From NCBI GenBank assembly GCA_017464085.1, contig JAFUEE010000020.1, forward strand, positions 1 to 51,334: a stretch of 51,334 nucleotides of DNA, read 5' to 3'. Source of the DNA: Pseudomonadota bacterium (GTDB lineage: Bacteria; Myxococcota_A; Bradymonadia; UBA4248). The notes below the pieces were generated by a model. The model was not told the DNA's origin. It did not search any database and saw only the letters and a list, made by a program, of their open reading frames with translations. Made by a program: the position numbers and the translations under genes. Below, piece after piece: positions 25,505 through 33,487 of this stretch (the stretch's first letter is position 1; each line of letters opens with the position of its first letter).

Positions 25505-27457
25505 ATGAGCAGAGCATATCATCGATACCTGCTGGGGCTTGTGTTGTGTTCGCTGAGTTTTTCAGTGCCAGTTTGGGCTCAGGATCTCTCGGAGCTTCCC
25601 ATGCTCATCGGACAGCTTTCGCTCGAAGACGAGAATGCGGTATGCAGTGCGCTTGAAAAAATGGGCAGAATCTGTGACGAGAGCTGTGTGCCATTTGTGG
25701 CTGATGCACTCCGGCATCACGAACCCAAGGTCGTCATCTCCGCCTGCAAGACGGCGCAGGCGCTTGCAAATCCGCGTCTGGCCTCCTCCTTGCTCTATGT
25801 CGTCCGCAATCATCCGCTCGATGAGGTGCGCCTTGAGGCGCTGAAAGCATTGACGCGCCTGGAGCGTGAGGAGGACTACGAGACGCTTCTTCTGACAGTC
25901 AGCGGGGATGATTCTGGCGATCTTCAAAAGCGCATGATACGCGCGCTTCCAGAGTCTCAGCTCGATCGTCGTGTTGTGCATTATTCGGATTTGGCAAAGA
26001 ATCATGCATTCTCTTCGAGCGTTGCCGTTGCTTATCGAAAACAGCCCCAGATTCTCATGGAGGCGCTTTTGGAGGAACTGGCTTCCACTCAGTCGGAAGA
26101 TGAGGCTCGGGCTCTCTTGCGTACCATGCGCCTTTTGCTCGAAGATTTCACGGGGATATGTTCGCCAAAGAATGCAAAAATATTATGGGGATATCCCGAA
26201 TACGTCGATGCGATTGCATCCGTTCAGGCGCGTCTCGGATCTTCTGATGCCGTGCGTTATCTGCTCGCGCATCTTGACCGCATTTCTCCGCCTGTGATGT
26301 TGGATGTGCTGGAGGCGCTTCATGGGGATGCGGCTGCTGTATTTTCAGATGCAGTGATCGAGAGCGGCGCATATAGCCGTTTTATGGATGATCTGGCATT
26401 GCGGCACGCGTTCTTCAGCCTTGGGAATACGTCCAGACATGCAAAAAATTTGGCGTTGTCGCTTTGGCGCGACCGTGAAACGGCGGCAGACGGCTTGCGT
26501 ATGCTGGGCGCATTCGTAGAGGAGCGTGAGGTGCGCGGCATCGCGCTCGGCGCGCTTGGTGCAGGCGGAGCTGTGTCGCTTCAGGCCATGCGTATTGCGG
26601 CTGGATCTCCGCTGTTTTGGCAAGAACTCGTTCAGATTGTCGGTAATCAGTCTGAAGATGATCACCTCGGGACGGCTTATTATGCGCGATGGGCGATGGT
26701 CGAGCTAGCGAGAAAGCACCCGGAGCTGCCCATGGAAGCGGCTTGCCAGGAGGCGCAGCGCGTATTTCGCGAGCCTGGGCGTTTTCATGCGGAACCTGCG
26801 CTTTGGCTGCTTCATGCAGCGAATTGCTTGCCCGATATGCTATCGCCGGAACAGTTCGCAAGTCTCAGGCCGGATATGAAGATCGCGTTTCTGCGCGCTT
26901 ATGCAGGCAGGCTTTCCCCGGAGATTGTATCGCTTGCGCTCGCTGACAGCGCACTGCCGGTGGTGTCACAGATGCTCCGTCTGCTTCAGGATCATGTCGA
27001 ACATGCATCGCAGCTCACCGATGAGGCGCTGTTGAAGTTTCTCGACTCCCCGCTTGTTATCCAGGCATCAGTGACGGCTGGCGTGCTCGGACGCACGTCA
27101 TGTCTTGAAAAGCTTCAGTCTCTGCTGACGCATCCGGATGTGCGCGTCGCCTACAATGCTTTGTGGGGCCTTCAAAAGATGCATGCGCTGCCCAATCATG
27201 ACTGGCTCAAGGCGCTCTATTATCGTGCGCCAGATGGCGTTTTGCGCGACAGGCTCAAGTTTTTGGCAGGTTATGCGCCCGAAAATGAACGCATTCCGAT
27301 GTCTGAGCTTCATTCTCACCAGCCGCTCGAGCCAGGACAGTGCCTTCAGGTTATGGAGCGTGACAAGCCTTTGGCACATCAGAATGTCACGATCATTCTC
27401 GAAGACCAGTCGCTTCTCGATGTGCAGACCAACGTATTCGGGATGATTTTTTTGTGA
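25505..27457 (+). CDS. Secreted HEAT-repeat protein
   Basis: A 650-residue protein with a cleavable signal peptide (MSRAYHRYLLGLVLCSLSFS, probable cut after PVWA). From about residue 30 to 200 there are clear HEAT/PBS-lyase-like repeats (ALEKMGRICDESCVPFVADAL, VLRNHP-like turns, VRLEALKALTRLEREEDYETL), and degenerate helical repeats continue to about 600. It is probably a periplasmic scaffold. It lies 16 bases after cdaR with GAAAGGAGA upstream, so it seems co-transcribed with the cdaA locus, in the place usually taken by glmM. No enzymatic motif is seen. Confidence 0.75.
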   Translation: MSRAYHRYLLGLVLCSLSFSVPVWAQDLSELPMLIGQLSLEDENAVCSALEKMGRICDESCVPFVADALRHHEPKVVISACKTAQALANPRLASSLLYVVRNHPLDEVRLEALKALTRLEREEDYETLLLTVSGDDSGDLQKRMIRALPESQLDRRVVHYSDLAKNHAFSSSVAVAYRKQPQILMEALLEELASTQSEDEARALLRTMRLLLEDFTGICSPKNAKILWGYPEYVDAIASVQARLGSSDAVRYLLAHLDRISPPVMLDVLEALHGDAAAVFSDAVIESGAYSRFMDDLALRHAFFSLGNTSRHAKNLALSLWRDRETAADGLRMLGAFVEEREVRGIALGALGAGGAVSLQAMRIAAGSPLFWQELVQIVGNQSEDDHLGTAYYARWAMVELARKHPELPMEAACQEAQRVFREPGRFHAEPALWLLHAANCLPDMLSPEQFASLRPDMKIAFLRAYAGRLSPEIVSLALADSALPVVSQMLRLLQDHVEHASQLTDEALLKFLDSPLVIQASVTAGVLGRTSCLEKLQSLLTHPDVRVAYNALWGLQKMHALPNHDWLKALYYRAPDGVLRDRLKFLAGYAPENERIPMSELHSHQPLEPGQCLQVMERDKPLAHQNVTIILEDQSLLDVQTNVFGMIFL

Positions 27458-27459
27458 GG

Positions 27460-27527
27460 GCCGCTATGCCTTGAGGGCATACGCGGCTTGTGTTCGCGCC
27501 GCTATCGGCATGGCCGATACGCGGCGC
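27460..27527 (-). repeat. BHE cluster F: two bulged hairpins
   Basis: Both read CTAT...ATACG on +. F1 (27460-27487): GCCGC, TATGCC, five-base loop, GGCATA, extrahelical C at 27482, GCGGC. F2 (27496-27527): GCGCCGC, TATCGGC, loop ATG, GCCGATA, C at 27520, GCGGCGC. They fill the convergent gap between the HEAT-repeat gene and the MazG-like gene, starting two bases after a stop codon. Confidence 0.78.
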
Positions 27528-27532
27528 GCGCT

Positions 27533-27886
27533 TTACAGCGCGTCATATTTTTCGCGTGATCCGCGCGCTTTTGCGACGGGGTATTTGGCGGCATTTTTCT
27601 CGATTTTGTCTGCAAAAGCCTTAGGCAGGTCGATATTTGCGCGCTCGCAGAAATTGAGCAGGCAAATGAGGACATCGGCGGCTTCTTCGGCAGCTGCAGT
27701 CTGTTTGGCAGCAGGAATGCTTTCGTCATCGCGCGTCCACAAAAAACATTCGAGCAGTTCAGCCGCCTCGACAGACAGGCTCATCGCGAGGTTTCTAGGG
27801 CAGTGGAACTGATCCCAGTCGCGTTCACGGTTAAATTGTCTGAGGCGCGCTTGCATGTCGCGCAGGCTGTCATTGGTGGTGCTCAT
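27533..27886 (-). CDS. MazG-like nucleotide pyrophosphohydrolase
   Basis: A 117-residue all-alpha enzyme. The MazG/RS21-C6 signature is clear: FNRERDWDQFHCPRNLAMSLSVEAAELLECFLW (metal-binding ExxE, EAAELLE) and EEAADVLICLLNF (ExxD), then KIEKNAAKYPVAKARGS. Close relatives are house-cleaning dCTPase or dNTP pyrophosphatases. Its ATG overlaps the stop of the upstream methyltransferase by four bases (27883-27886), so the two are translationally coupled. Confidence 0.88.
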   Translation of the reverse strand: MSTTNDSLRDMQARLRQFNRERDWDQFHCPRNLAMSLSVEAAELLECFLWTRDDESIPAAKQTAAAEEAADVLICLLNFCERANIDLPKAFADKIEKNAAKYPVAKARGSREKYDAL

Positions 27887-29118
27887 GGCTTTTTGAAGAC
27901 GAGGATGTATTCGATTTTTTTCATCTTTGTCGCGGGGTCGAAGCGTTCTATGGATGCGGACGTGACAAAGCTGAGTTTTGCCTTTTCAGCAGCTTGAATT
28001 GTCGGTTTGGCTACTCTGAGGAGTTTTCCAGACTGCATGCCCTCGCCGACGACGACCGCAAGCTGTCCGCCAGAGACAAGTGCTTTTGCGCATGAAAGGA
28101 TCCAGGTATCTGTGTCTTTGAGCCATGCATCATAGGCTGCTTTGAGCTGCTTGAATGAGCGGCGAGAACCGATTTCCTCTTTTTCGCGCATATTGAGGTC
28201 AAACCAGGCCTGACGGAGCTGCTGCAATGGCAGGTAGTCATAGGTGCCGGGATAGGGCGGCGATGTGATGATCGTATCGACCTTTTCAAAATCCGGATGA
28301 CGGGCATCAGCCAGCGTGATCTGAGCCGGATCAGTGCCCGGCGGGACGAGCGTCTGAAGTTCGGTGAGCTGTGCGACGTATTCTTTGGCTTTTTCTTTGA
28401 ACGCGCGCAGGACCGTTCCGTTTTTGCGTGGAATATAGACGACTTTGTTTGACGTGTCAGAGGCGCGCAGGCTGTATTTGACGACGAGGCTTGAGAAGAC
28501 GGCCTGAAGAAGCGGTTTCAGTTCGCTTTCGTGCGTGCGTATGGCGTCATAGAGGCATGCAAGTTCATCAAAGCAGTTGGTTTTGTACCAATTTTTATAT
28601 TTCAGGATCGAAGGGGGCAGATAGACGTGTTTTTTTTCGTCCATGGATTGCGCGGCTTTGACATGAATCGCTTCGAGCTCTTGTGACAGCCGTGTGAGCT
28701 GTTCCTGTGAAAGGAGCGCCGTGCGAGCCGTTGAGACGAGAGTGGCGACGGGATTGAGGTCAGAGCCGAAAACTTTTCTGCCAGCGATCAATGCTTCGAC
28801 GAGCAGTGTGCCACCGCCGCAGAAGGGATCCGCGAGTGTTTTGCCTGGGAGTGCTTCGAGCAGCAGGCGTGCGGCTTCGGGGTGAAGTCTTGCTGGATAT
28901 GCGTGAAATCCTTGTGTGGCGCGTTTGAATTCCCCGCTCGAACGAAGTGCGGTCACGCATTTTTTTCCGAGTTCGAGGTCGCCTTCGATATGGGCTTTTC
29001 CTGCGCTCACTTGGCCGCTGATGCGCTTTTTGGCATCGCCGAGATTGACGCGTCGCGGAAGTCCGGCAAGATCGTTCAGATCTCCGCGAGATACATATTC
29101 ATTAGGGTTTTTTGACAT
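27883..29118 (-). CDS. SAM-dependent DNA (or RNA) methyltransferase with SPPY motif
   Basis: A 411-residue enzyme. Motif I is DPFCGGGT (97-104) with the acidic SDLNP following; motif IV is ITSPPYPGTYDY (SPPY 286-289), which methylates an exocyclic amino group (N6-adenine or N4-cytosine in DNA, or N2-guanine in RNA). No restriction-enzyme gene is adjacent, so it may be an orphan methylase. ATG 29118 is set by GAGGA seven bases upstream; the frame is open to 29286 without homology. It sits between an rRNA-type methyltransferase gene and the coupled MazG-like gene. Confidence 0.78.
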   Translation of the reverse strand: MSKNPNEYVSRGDLNDLAGLPRRVNLGDAKKRISGQVSAGKAHIEGDLELGKKCVTALRSSGEFKRATQGFHAYPARLHPEAARLLLEALPGKTLADPFCGGGTLLVEALIAGRKVFGSDLNPVATLVSTARTALLSQEQLTRLSQELEAIHVKAAQSMDEKKHVYLPPSILKYKNWYKTNCFDELACLYDAIRTHESELKPLLQAVFSSLVVKYSLRASDTSNKVVYIPRKNGTVLRAFKEKAKEYVAQLTELQTLVPPGTDPAQITLADARHPDFEKVDTIITSPPYPGTYDYLPLQQLRQAWFDLNMREKEEIGSRRSFKQLKAAYDAWLKDTDTWILSCAKALVSGGQLAVVVGEGMQSGKLLRVAKPTIQAAEKAKLSFVTSASIERFDPATKMKKIEYILVFKKP

Positions 29119-29194
29119 GATTTTCCTCAGGATGGTGGCGCAAGAAGCGCTATCTGGGCATCTGTGGCGCAGACGCGCGATGCGCTTGCCATTT

Positions 29195-30373
29195 CTATGA
29201 TTTGTCGTTTTCGTGGGTGTTGGCGTTTCGCTTGCCGAGCTGATACCTCGCCACTTCGCAAGGAATGGGGCCGTTGAATGTCGCAATGCGTTCTGACGGC
29301 TTCATGTGCATGTTCTTTTTGAGCAGTTCTGGGGTTGAAATGATTGTCAGTGACGAATTGTCGAACGTGCGCAGATGCCTGCCCAGCTGATAGTAAAATT
29401 CTGGGAGATCTAGGTCGTTGACGGTGATGCGTTCGCCATACGGAGGATTTGTGACGAGAACAGCTTCAGTAGGTCTGAGTTTGAGAATATCACCTTGTGA
29501 GAACTCAATCAGGTCGGAGACGCCAGCTGTCTGTGCATTATTCTGTGCGATATCGAGCGCGGATGCGTCGATGTCGATTGCGCGTATGGAGGTGCTGAGA
29601 GATTTGCGTGCTCGCCTTGTGAGGTCTTTGGCCTCTTCGCGGAGCATGCGCCAATCGGATGCGTTTTCGGGAAAACAGGGCAGGGTTTCAAAGCCGAAAT
29701 GTCTCTGTATGCCTGGAGCGGTATGCGTGGCGACCAGAGCAGCCTCGATGGCGAATGTGCCGGAACCACACATCGGGTCGATAAACATGTCATTTTCGGG
29801 AGACCAGCCGCTGACTGCGATCATGGAAGCCGCGAGAGTTTCGCGAATCGGGGCCTGGAGCTGTCTGCGCCGATATCCGCGCATATTGAGTGGATCGCCC
29901 TGGAGTTCAAGAAAGACGCGGGCGCGTCGCTGGATCACCTGAAGCCCCAGGACAATATCTGGGCGCACAGTATCGACAGAGGCGCGCTGTCCCCATTTTT
30001 CCCGCATGCGATCGACGAGGCCGTCTTTGAGTTTTTGCGAGAGGTAGACGCTGTTTGTGAACTTTTTGTCGTTCACATGTGCACGTATACAGAATGTCGA
30101 GCTAGGGGAGAACCAGGGATCGAGCGGCAAGCTTTTTCCGAGGTCATATAGAGCGTCTTCGTGCGGCGCGTAACACTCTCCAAGGAGAAGTTCGATTTTG
30201 TTTGCGATGCGCGACCAGAGGCAAAGCTTCATAGCGGTCTTGAAGGATGCATCAAAACGGATGCCGCCGCTGGCAATCAGGGTATTTTCAACGCCCAGTG
30301 CATGCAGCTCGATGTCGAGCTGTGTTTCAAAGCCACGGGCACAGGTCGCTAGCAGGGGAAATTGGTCTGTCAT
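29195..30373 (-). CDS. THUMP-domain 23S rRNA guanine-N2 methyltransferase (RlmL N-half-like)
   Basis: A 392-residue enzyme. An N-terminal ferredoxin-like/THUMP region (about 1-160, LLATCARGFETQLDIELHALG) precedes a class I methyltransferase domain with DPMCGSGT (199-206), AIDIDASALDIAQNN and catalytic TNPPYGER (Asn310-Pro-Pro-Tyr313). This is the arrangement of E. coli RlmL residues 1-390 (m2G2445 of 23S rRNA) without the fused RlmK half, as in YpsC of Bacillus. The start is 30373; its ribosome-binding site is weak. The kinase gene upstream ends 48 bases away behind a terminator. Confidence 0.88.
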   Translation of the reverse strand: MTDQFPLLATCARGFETQLDIELHALGVENTLIASGGIRFDASFKTAMKLCLWSRIANKIELLLGECYAPHEDALYDLGKSLPLDPWFSPSSTFCIRAHVNDKKFTNSVYLSQKLKDGLVDRMREKWGQRASVDTVRPDIVLGLQVIQRRARVFLELQGDPLNMRGYRRRQLQAPIRETLAASMIAVSGWSPENDMFIDPMCGSGTFAIEAALVATHTAPGIQRHFGFETLPCFPENASDWRMLREEAKDLTRRARKSLSTSIRAIDIDASALDIAQNNAQTAGVSDLIEFSQGDILKLRPTEAVLVTNPPYGERITVNDLDLPEFYYQLGRHLRTFDNSSLTIISTPELLKKNMHMKPSERIATFNGPIPCEVARYQLGKRNANTHENDKS

Positions 30374-30390
30374 GAATCAGCGTGTAAAAA

Positions 30391-30424
30391 TAGGGAAAAA
30401 AAGCCGCCGGGCGGCGGCTTTTAA
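30391..30424 (-). terminator. Terminator of the Ser/Thr kinase gene
   Basis: AAGCCGCC pairs with GGCGGCTT around GGGC. On the - strand the stem is followed by seven Ts. It begins at the kinase stop codon (30421-30423) and lies only about 20 bases upstream of the rlmL-like start. Confidence 0.88.
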
Positions 30425-31704
30425 TGGGTAATATAGATGGCCATGATCAGACCGACAATCACGCCTACGAGCAGTATGATCAGGATAATCCAGAGGATGG
30501 CATTGCCATCGGAATCATCGTCTATGGGTTCGATATAGCCTGGGGTGCCTGGAATATTCGGCAGTCCTGCAACCCCCTGGACGTTGCTCTGTGGCATGAG
30601 CGGGTTCGGATTTCCAGCATAGATGTCCTGAGGTTTGTTTGCGTTGTTTGCGCCGACAGGAATCGGAGATGCTGTACCGGTCTGAGGCAGGTCTTTAAGA
30701 TAGCCGCTGATATCGGAGATGTCGATGGCACTTGTTTTGTCGCTGTCCTGTTCCGTCACGCCTTCGCCGGTGGTCAGGTAACGGCGGAGGTCATCAGCAA
30801 ATTCGGAGGCGTTGTGCTGGCGGAGGGTCGGATCGGCATGAAGCGCGCGGGCAATGACAGTCCACAGCTGATAAGGGATATTGGGCGGAACCGCAATATC
30901 CTCATCGCGTTGTGATGTGCGCATGTTGAGAAATTGCAGAAGGGCTTTGGCAAATTCACTCTGGGGCGCATTAGGTGGCGGGGAGAAGACGAACAGCTTT
31001 TTGCCGACGAGCATTTCATAGAAAATCAGGCCGAGGCTGTAGACGTCTGTCCAAGTGTCAGTCTTTGACTGGGATTCATCTTGCAGGGATGGGTCAGAAA
31101 ACTGTTCCGGAGCCATATATTCGGGCGTTCCGGCGAGCACGCCTTTGTCGAGGTTGTCGGCAAAGTCTTTGCCTTCCATAATATCTTCGCTTTCGAGGAG
31201 CTTGCAGAGCCCCTGAGCGTCTTTAATCAGGCCGAGGTCCATCAGTTTGACCTGATGGTTGCGGGTGATCATGATATTGTCCGGTTTGACATCGCGGTGC
31301 ACGACGCCGAGCTGGTGCAGTCCGCCGAAGGCATCGCACAGCTGAAGGATCAGGTCGCAGCATTCACGAATGGGCCACACGCGGCGGCGCTTGAGTGCTT
31401 CTTTGAGCGTCATGCCGTCCACAAATTCCATGATGAGGTAGGGATAGCCTTCCGGAGTGACGCCGTCTGCGTAATATTTTACAAGGTAGTCATTTGGAGG
31501 AAGCTCTCGCAATACCTTGATCTCTCGGCTGAAACGTATGCGTGCATCGGAGACAAGATTGTACTGAATCTTGACTGCACACCCCTGACCGTTCGGAGCC
31601 GTCGCATAATAAACATAGGCAAACGCGCCTGAGCCTACGAATCTTTCGATTCGATATCCCCCCGAAAGCGTAAAGCCTACATAGTGATTTTTATCCAGAG
31701 CCAT
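30421..31704 (-). CDS. Eukaryote-like Ser/Thr protein kinase, membrane-anchored
   Basis: A 427-residue kinase. The glycine loop is GSGAFAYV (24-31), the ATP lysine is AVKIQ (Lys45), the catalytic loop is HRDVKPDN (136-143), the metal motif is DLG (156-158, in place of DFG), and the activation segment ends GTPEYMAPEQ. After the kinase domain (about 16-300) comes a Pro/Asn-rich linker and one C-terminal membrane helix (about 402-424), leaving only a few residues outside; there is no extracytoplasmic sensor. Such Pkn-type kinases are abundant in Myxococcota. The ATG at 31704 gives MALDKNHYVGFTLSGGYRIE. Confidence 0.92.
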   Translation of the reverse strand: MALDKNHYVGFTLSGGYRIERFVGSGAFAYVYYATAPNGQGCAVKIQYNLVSDARIRFSREIKVLRELPPNDYLVKYYADGVTPEGYPYLIMEFVDGMTLKEALKRRRVWPIRECCDLILQLCDAFGGLHQLGVVHRDVKPDNIMITRNHQVKLMDLGLIKDAQGLCKLLESEDIMEGKDFADNLDKGVLAGTPEYMAPEQFSDPSLQDESQSKTDTWTDVYSLGLIFYEMLVGKKLFVFSPPPNAPQSEFAKALLQFLNMRTSQRDEDIAVPPNIPYQLWTVIARALHADPTLRQHNASEFADDLRRYLTTGEGVTEQDSDKTSAIDISDISGYLKDLPQTGTASPIPVGANNANKPQDIYAGNPNPLMPQSNVQGVAGLPNIPGTPGYIEPIDDDSDGNAILWIILIILLVGVIVGLIMAIYITH

Positions 31705-32311
31705 ATTGCCAAAATAATAAAGAACAACGGAATTGTGTAGTCATTACACACCAACGCTAGCTCCATATCGTACAAATTGCATCAAATGGCAAGTAAATAG
31801 GGTTTGGGCTGTCTTTTTTGATTTCAACCAAGGGGGCTTGATCTGAAAAGCTTTGCGATGATTTGTGCGTGCCGGATGCATGCGTGGGTATGTGGGGGTC
31901 ACGCGGTGGATGTGTGTCTTGGTGGCATCAGGGGTGGGAGCGCCTGAGGCTGGGTGCTTGGACCTGTCAGGAAGCGAGAGGGGGTAGCGGGCGTATTTCG
32001 CGCGACAATGGGGAACCCATTTGGCGTGCGAAATAGCCGCGAAGGGGGAGCCTTCCCCCATCCCTCAAAAAAAAAGAGACATGATGGCGGAAAATTTCCT
32101 GAAGAATTGAGCTGTGAAATGCGGTCTTGAGGCGGATTTCCCGTTTTCTCTCCCATGCCGCGATGAGGAAATGTTCGCATCCCGGACAGATAGAAAACAG
32201 CATGTGGGTTGACAACTGTCGGGCGTGGCATGATATTTTCTTCAGATGCTGCGAACGGTGCATATCTATTCGGAGATGTATCGCGCCGGTCATGTCTTTT
32301 GGGAGGCCTCC
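31705..32311. other. Long gene-free divergent region between kinase and OmpA genes
   Basis: 607 bases with no believable gene; the short open frames here have no ribosome-binding sites or homology. The region holds one large BHE hairpin (31987-32040), a GGGGGA/TCCCCC hairpin directly after it (about 32043-32058) and an A9 run. Promoters for the two divergent genes must lie here but are not clear. No known RNA family was recognised. Confidence 0.45.
31987..32040 (+). repeat. BHE G: single bulged hairpin with a nested stem in its loop
   Basis: GC, extrahelical G at 31993, TATTTCGC (31994-32001) pairs with GCGAAATA (32028-32035), GC; reads CGTAT...ATAG on +. The 26-base loop itself contains AATGGG/CCCATT (32007-32021). 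It is the only copy with an AT-richer inner stem and the only one with a nested hairpin. Confidence 0.6.
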
Positions 32312-33319
32312 ATGAAACATTTTCTAACTGCTGTATTTTTTGCCGGAGCGCTGACAGCTTTTGCCGCGAACGCTCAGGCCGATCCGCTCAAATATGAACT
32401 CATGCAGACGCATCTCGTCGACCAGCCGGCACAGATGCGTGTCATAGCTAACGAAGAGCTCAGGGATGTGGATATCGCTGTCACGCGCTGCGCGCCGAAG
32501 GTGATCCATAAGCACCTCGATGTCATGAAAAAGGGGAGCGTTGAGACGCTTCAGTGGATGCAGGATTTGGGCAGGCATAACTGCGGTATCCGGATCACGG
32601 CGACGGGGGCGATGGGGACCGTGTGGACAGTGGACAGCGTGCACGAGTTCGTTTCGACCAGCCAGATCGATCTCAATGTCAATCTCCGCGAGCTCTCTCC
32701 GGAGATGAGTGATGTGATGCTGAGATCTTCGCGGATATTCAAGAAAGCCTCCATCGTTGTCACGGCAGAGGACGGCACTCAGATCGATTCGGTGGAAAAG
32801 ATGACCGGCGCTGTATCTGAATACAAGATGTCCTGGAAGCCGAACGGGAAGAAGCCGGCGTTGCTTGAAATCAAAATCGAGGACGGCACCGGAGCCTGGG
32901 CGACGAATACGATCATGTATTTTCAGATCCCGCACACGGATGTCGTCTTCGATACGAACAAATACAACATTCGCAAGGATCAGGAGGGATATCTTCAGGA
33001 AGCGCTCGACAGGGTGCTGGAGATTCTCCGGAGGTTTGACCGCGTGGCTGCCGACCTGTACATCACCGGGCACACGGACACCGTCGGCTCTGCCTCGTCC
33101 AACGAGACGCTCAGCATGAACAGGGCGCGCAGCATCGCATCGTGGTTTTCAAAACACGGGCTCACTATTCCGATTTATTACCGGGGGGCCGGCGAACGTT
33201 CGCTCGCGGTGGACACGCCGGACAATACGCCCAATGAGGCCAACAGGCGCGCGGTCTATATCCTTTCAAATCACCCGCCGATCGAAGACAAGCCGCTCGG
33301 CGCCTGGAAAAAGCTGTGA
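32312..33319 (+). CDS. OmpA-family protein
   Basis: A 335-residue periplasmic or outer-membrane protein. Signal peptide MKHFLTAVFFAGALTAFAANAQA. The middle (about 25-215) is a beta-rich domain of unknown type. The C-terminal OmpA peptidoglycan-binding domain has VVFDTNKYNIRKDQEG, YITGHTDTVGSASSNETLSMNRA and YYRGAGERSLAVDTPDNTPNEANRRAVYIL, with the conserved Asp and Arg that bind diaminopimelate. GGGAGG precedes ATG 32312. It is transcribed alone with a strong terminator. Confidence 0.88.
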   Translation: MKHFLTAVFFAGALTAFAANAQADPLKYELMQTHLVDQPAQMRVIANEELRDVDIAVTRCAPKVIHKHLDVMKKGSVETLQWMQDLGRHNCGIRITATGAMGTVWTVDSVHEFVSTSQIDLNVNLRELSPEMSDVMLRSSRIFKKASIVVTAEDGTQIDSVEKMTGAVSEYKMSWKPNGKKPALLEIKIEDGTGAWATNTIMYFQIPHTDVVFDTNKYNIRKDQEGYLQEALDRVLEILRRFDRVAADLYITGHTDTVGSASSNETLSMNRARSIASWFSKHGLTIPIYYRGAGERSLAVDTPDNTPNEANRRAVYILSNHPPIEDKPLGAWKKL

Positions 33320-33334
33320 TGCGCGTCAGGTGGT

Positions 33335-33366
33335 GACAAAGGAGGCTGGAGGCCTCCTTTTTTTGT
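33335..33366 (+). terminator. Terminator of the OmpA-family gene
   Basis: AGGAGGC and GCCTCCT form a seven-pair stem around a five-base loop, followed by seven Ts, about 20 bases after the stop at 33319. Confidence 0.88.
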
Positions 33367-33391
33367 GCGCGGACTGGGATGCGGCTGAGCG

Positions 33392-33474
33392 CAGGCGACT
33401 CGTCGCCTGGTGGCTTGGGACGGCACAAATGCGCTGCGCGCCATGCGGACGATGATGTCCGGAGCATGGCGCGC
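33392..33474. repeat. Two strong hairpins in the convergent junction
   Basis: CAGGCGAC/GTCGCCTG at 33392-33409 is a perfect eight-base arm pair. At 33436-33474 GCGCGCCATG pairs with CATGGCGCGC, and inside it CGGAC pairs with GTCCG; together 15 pairs. They precede the leftward lipoprotein stop (33488) on the + map and may protect or terminate that transcript, though no T-run follows. They lack the TAT/ATA block of the BHE family. Confidence 0.65.
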
Positions 33475-33487
33475 TCATGCGCGGGGA

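Noticed and set aside
31890..32060. SRP RNA, RNase P RNA or tmRNA in the empty region
   Set aside because: A GGACCTGTCAGGAAGCG stretch briefly resembles the SRP core, but the conserved GGUCAGG...GGAAGCAGCC arrangement and closing stems are missing; no RNase P or tmRNA signatures were seen.
31744..32231. Two overlapping leftward frames of about 105-110 codons
   Set aside because: They run through hairpin arms and mononucleotide tracts, with no start signals or recognisable protein pattern.
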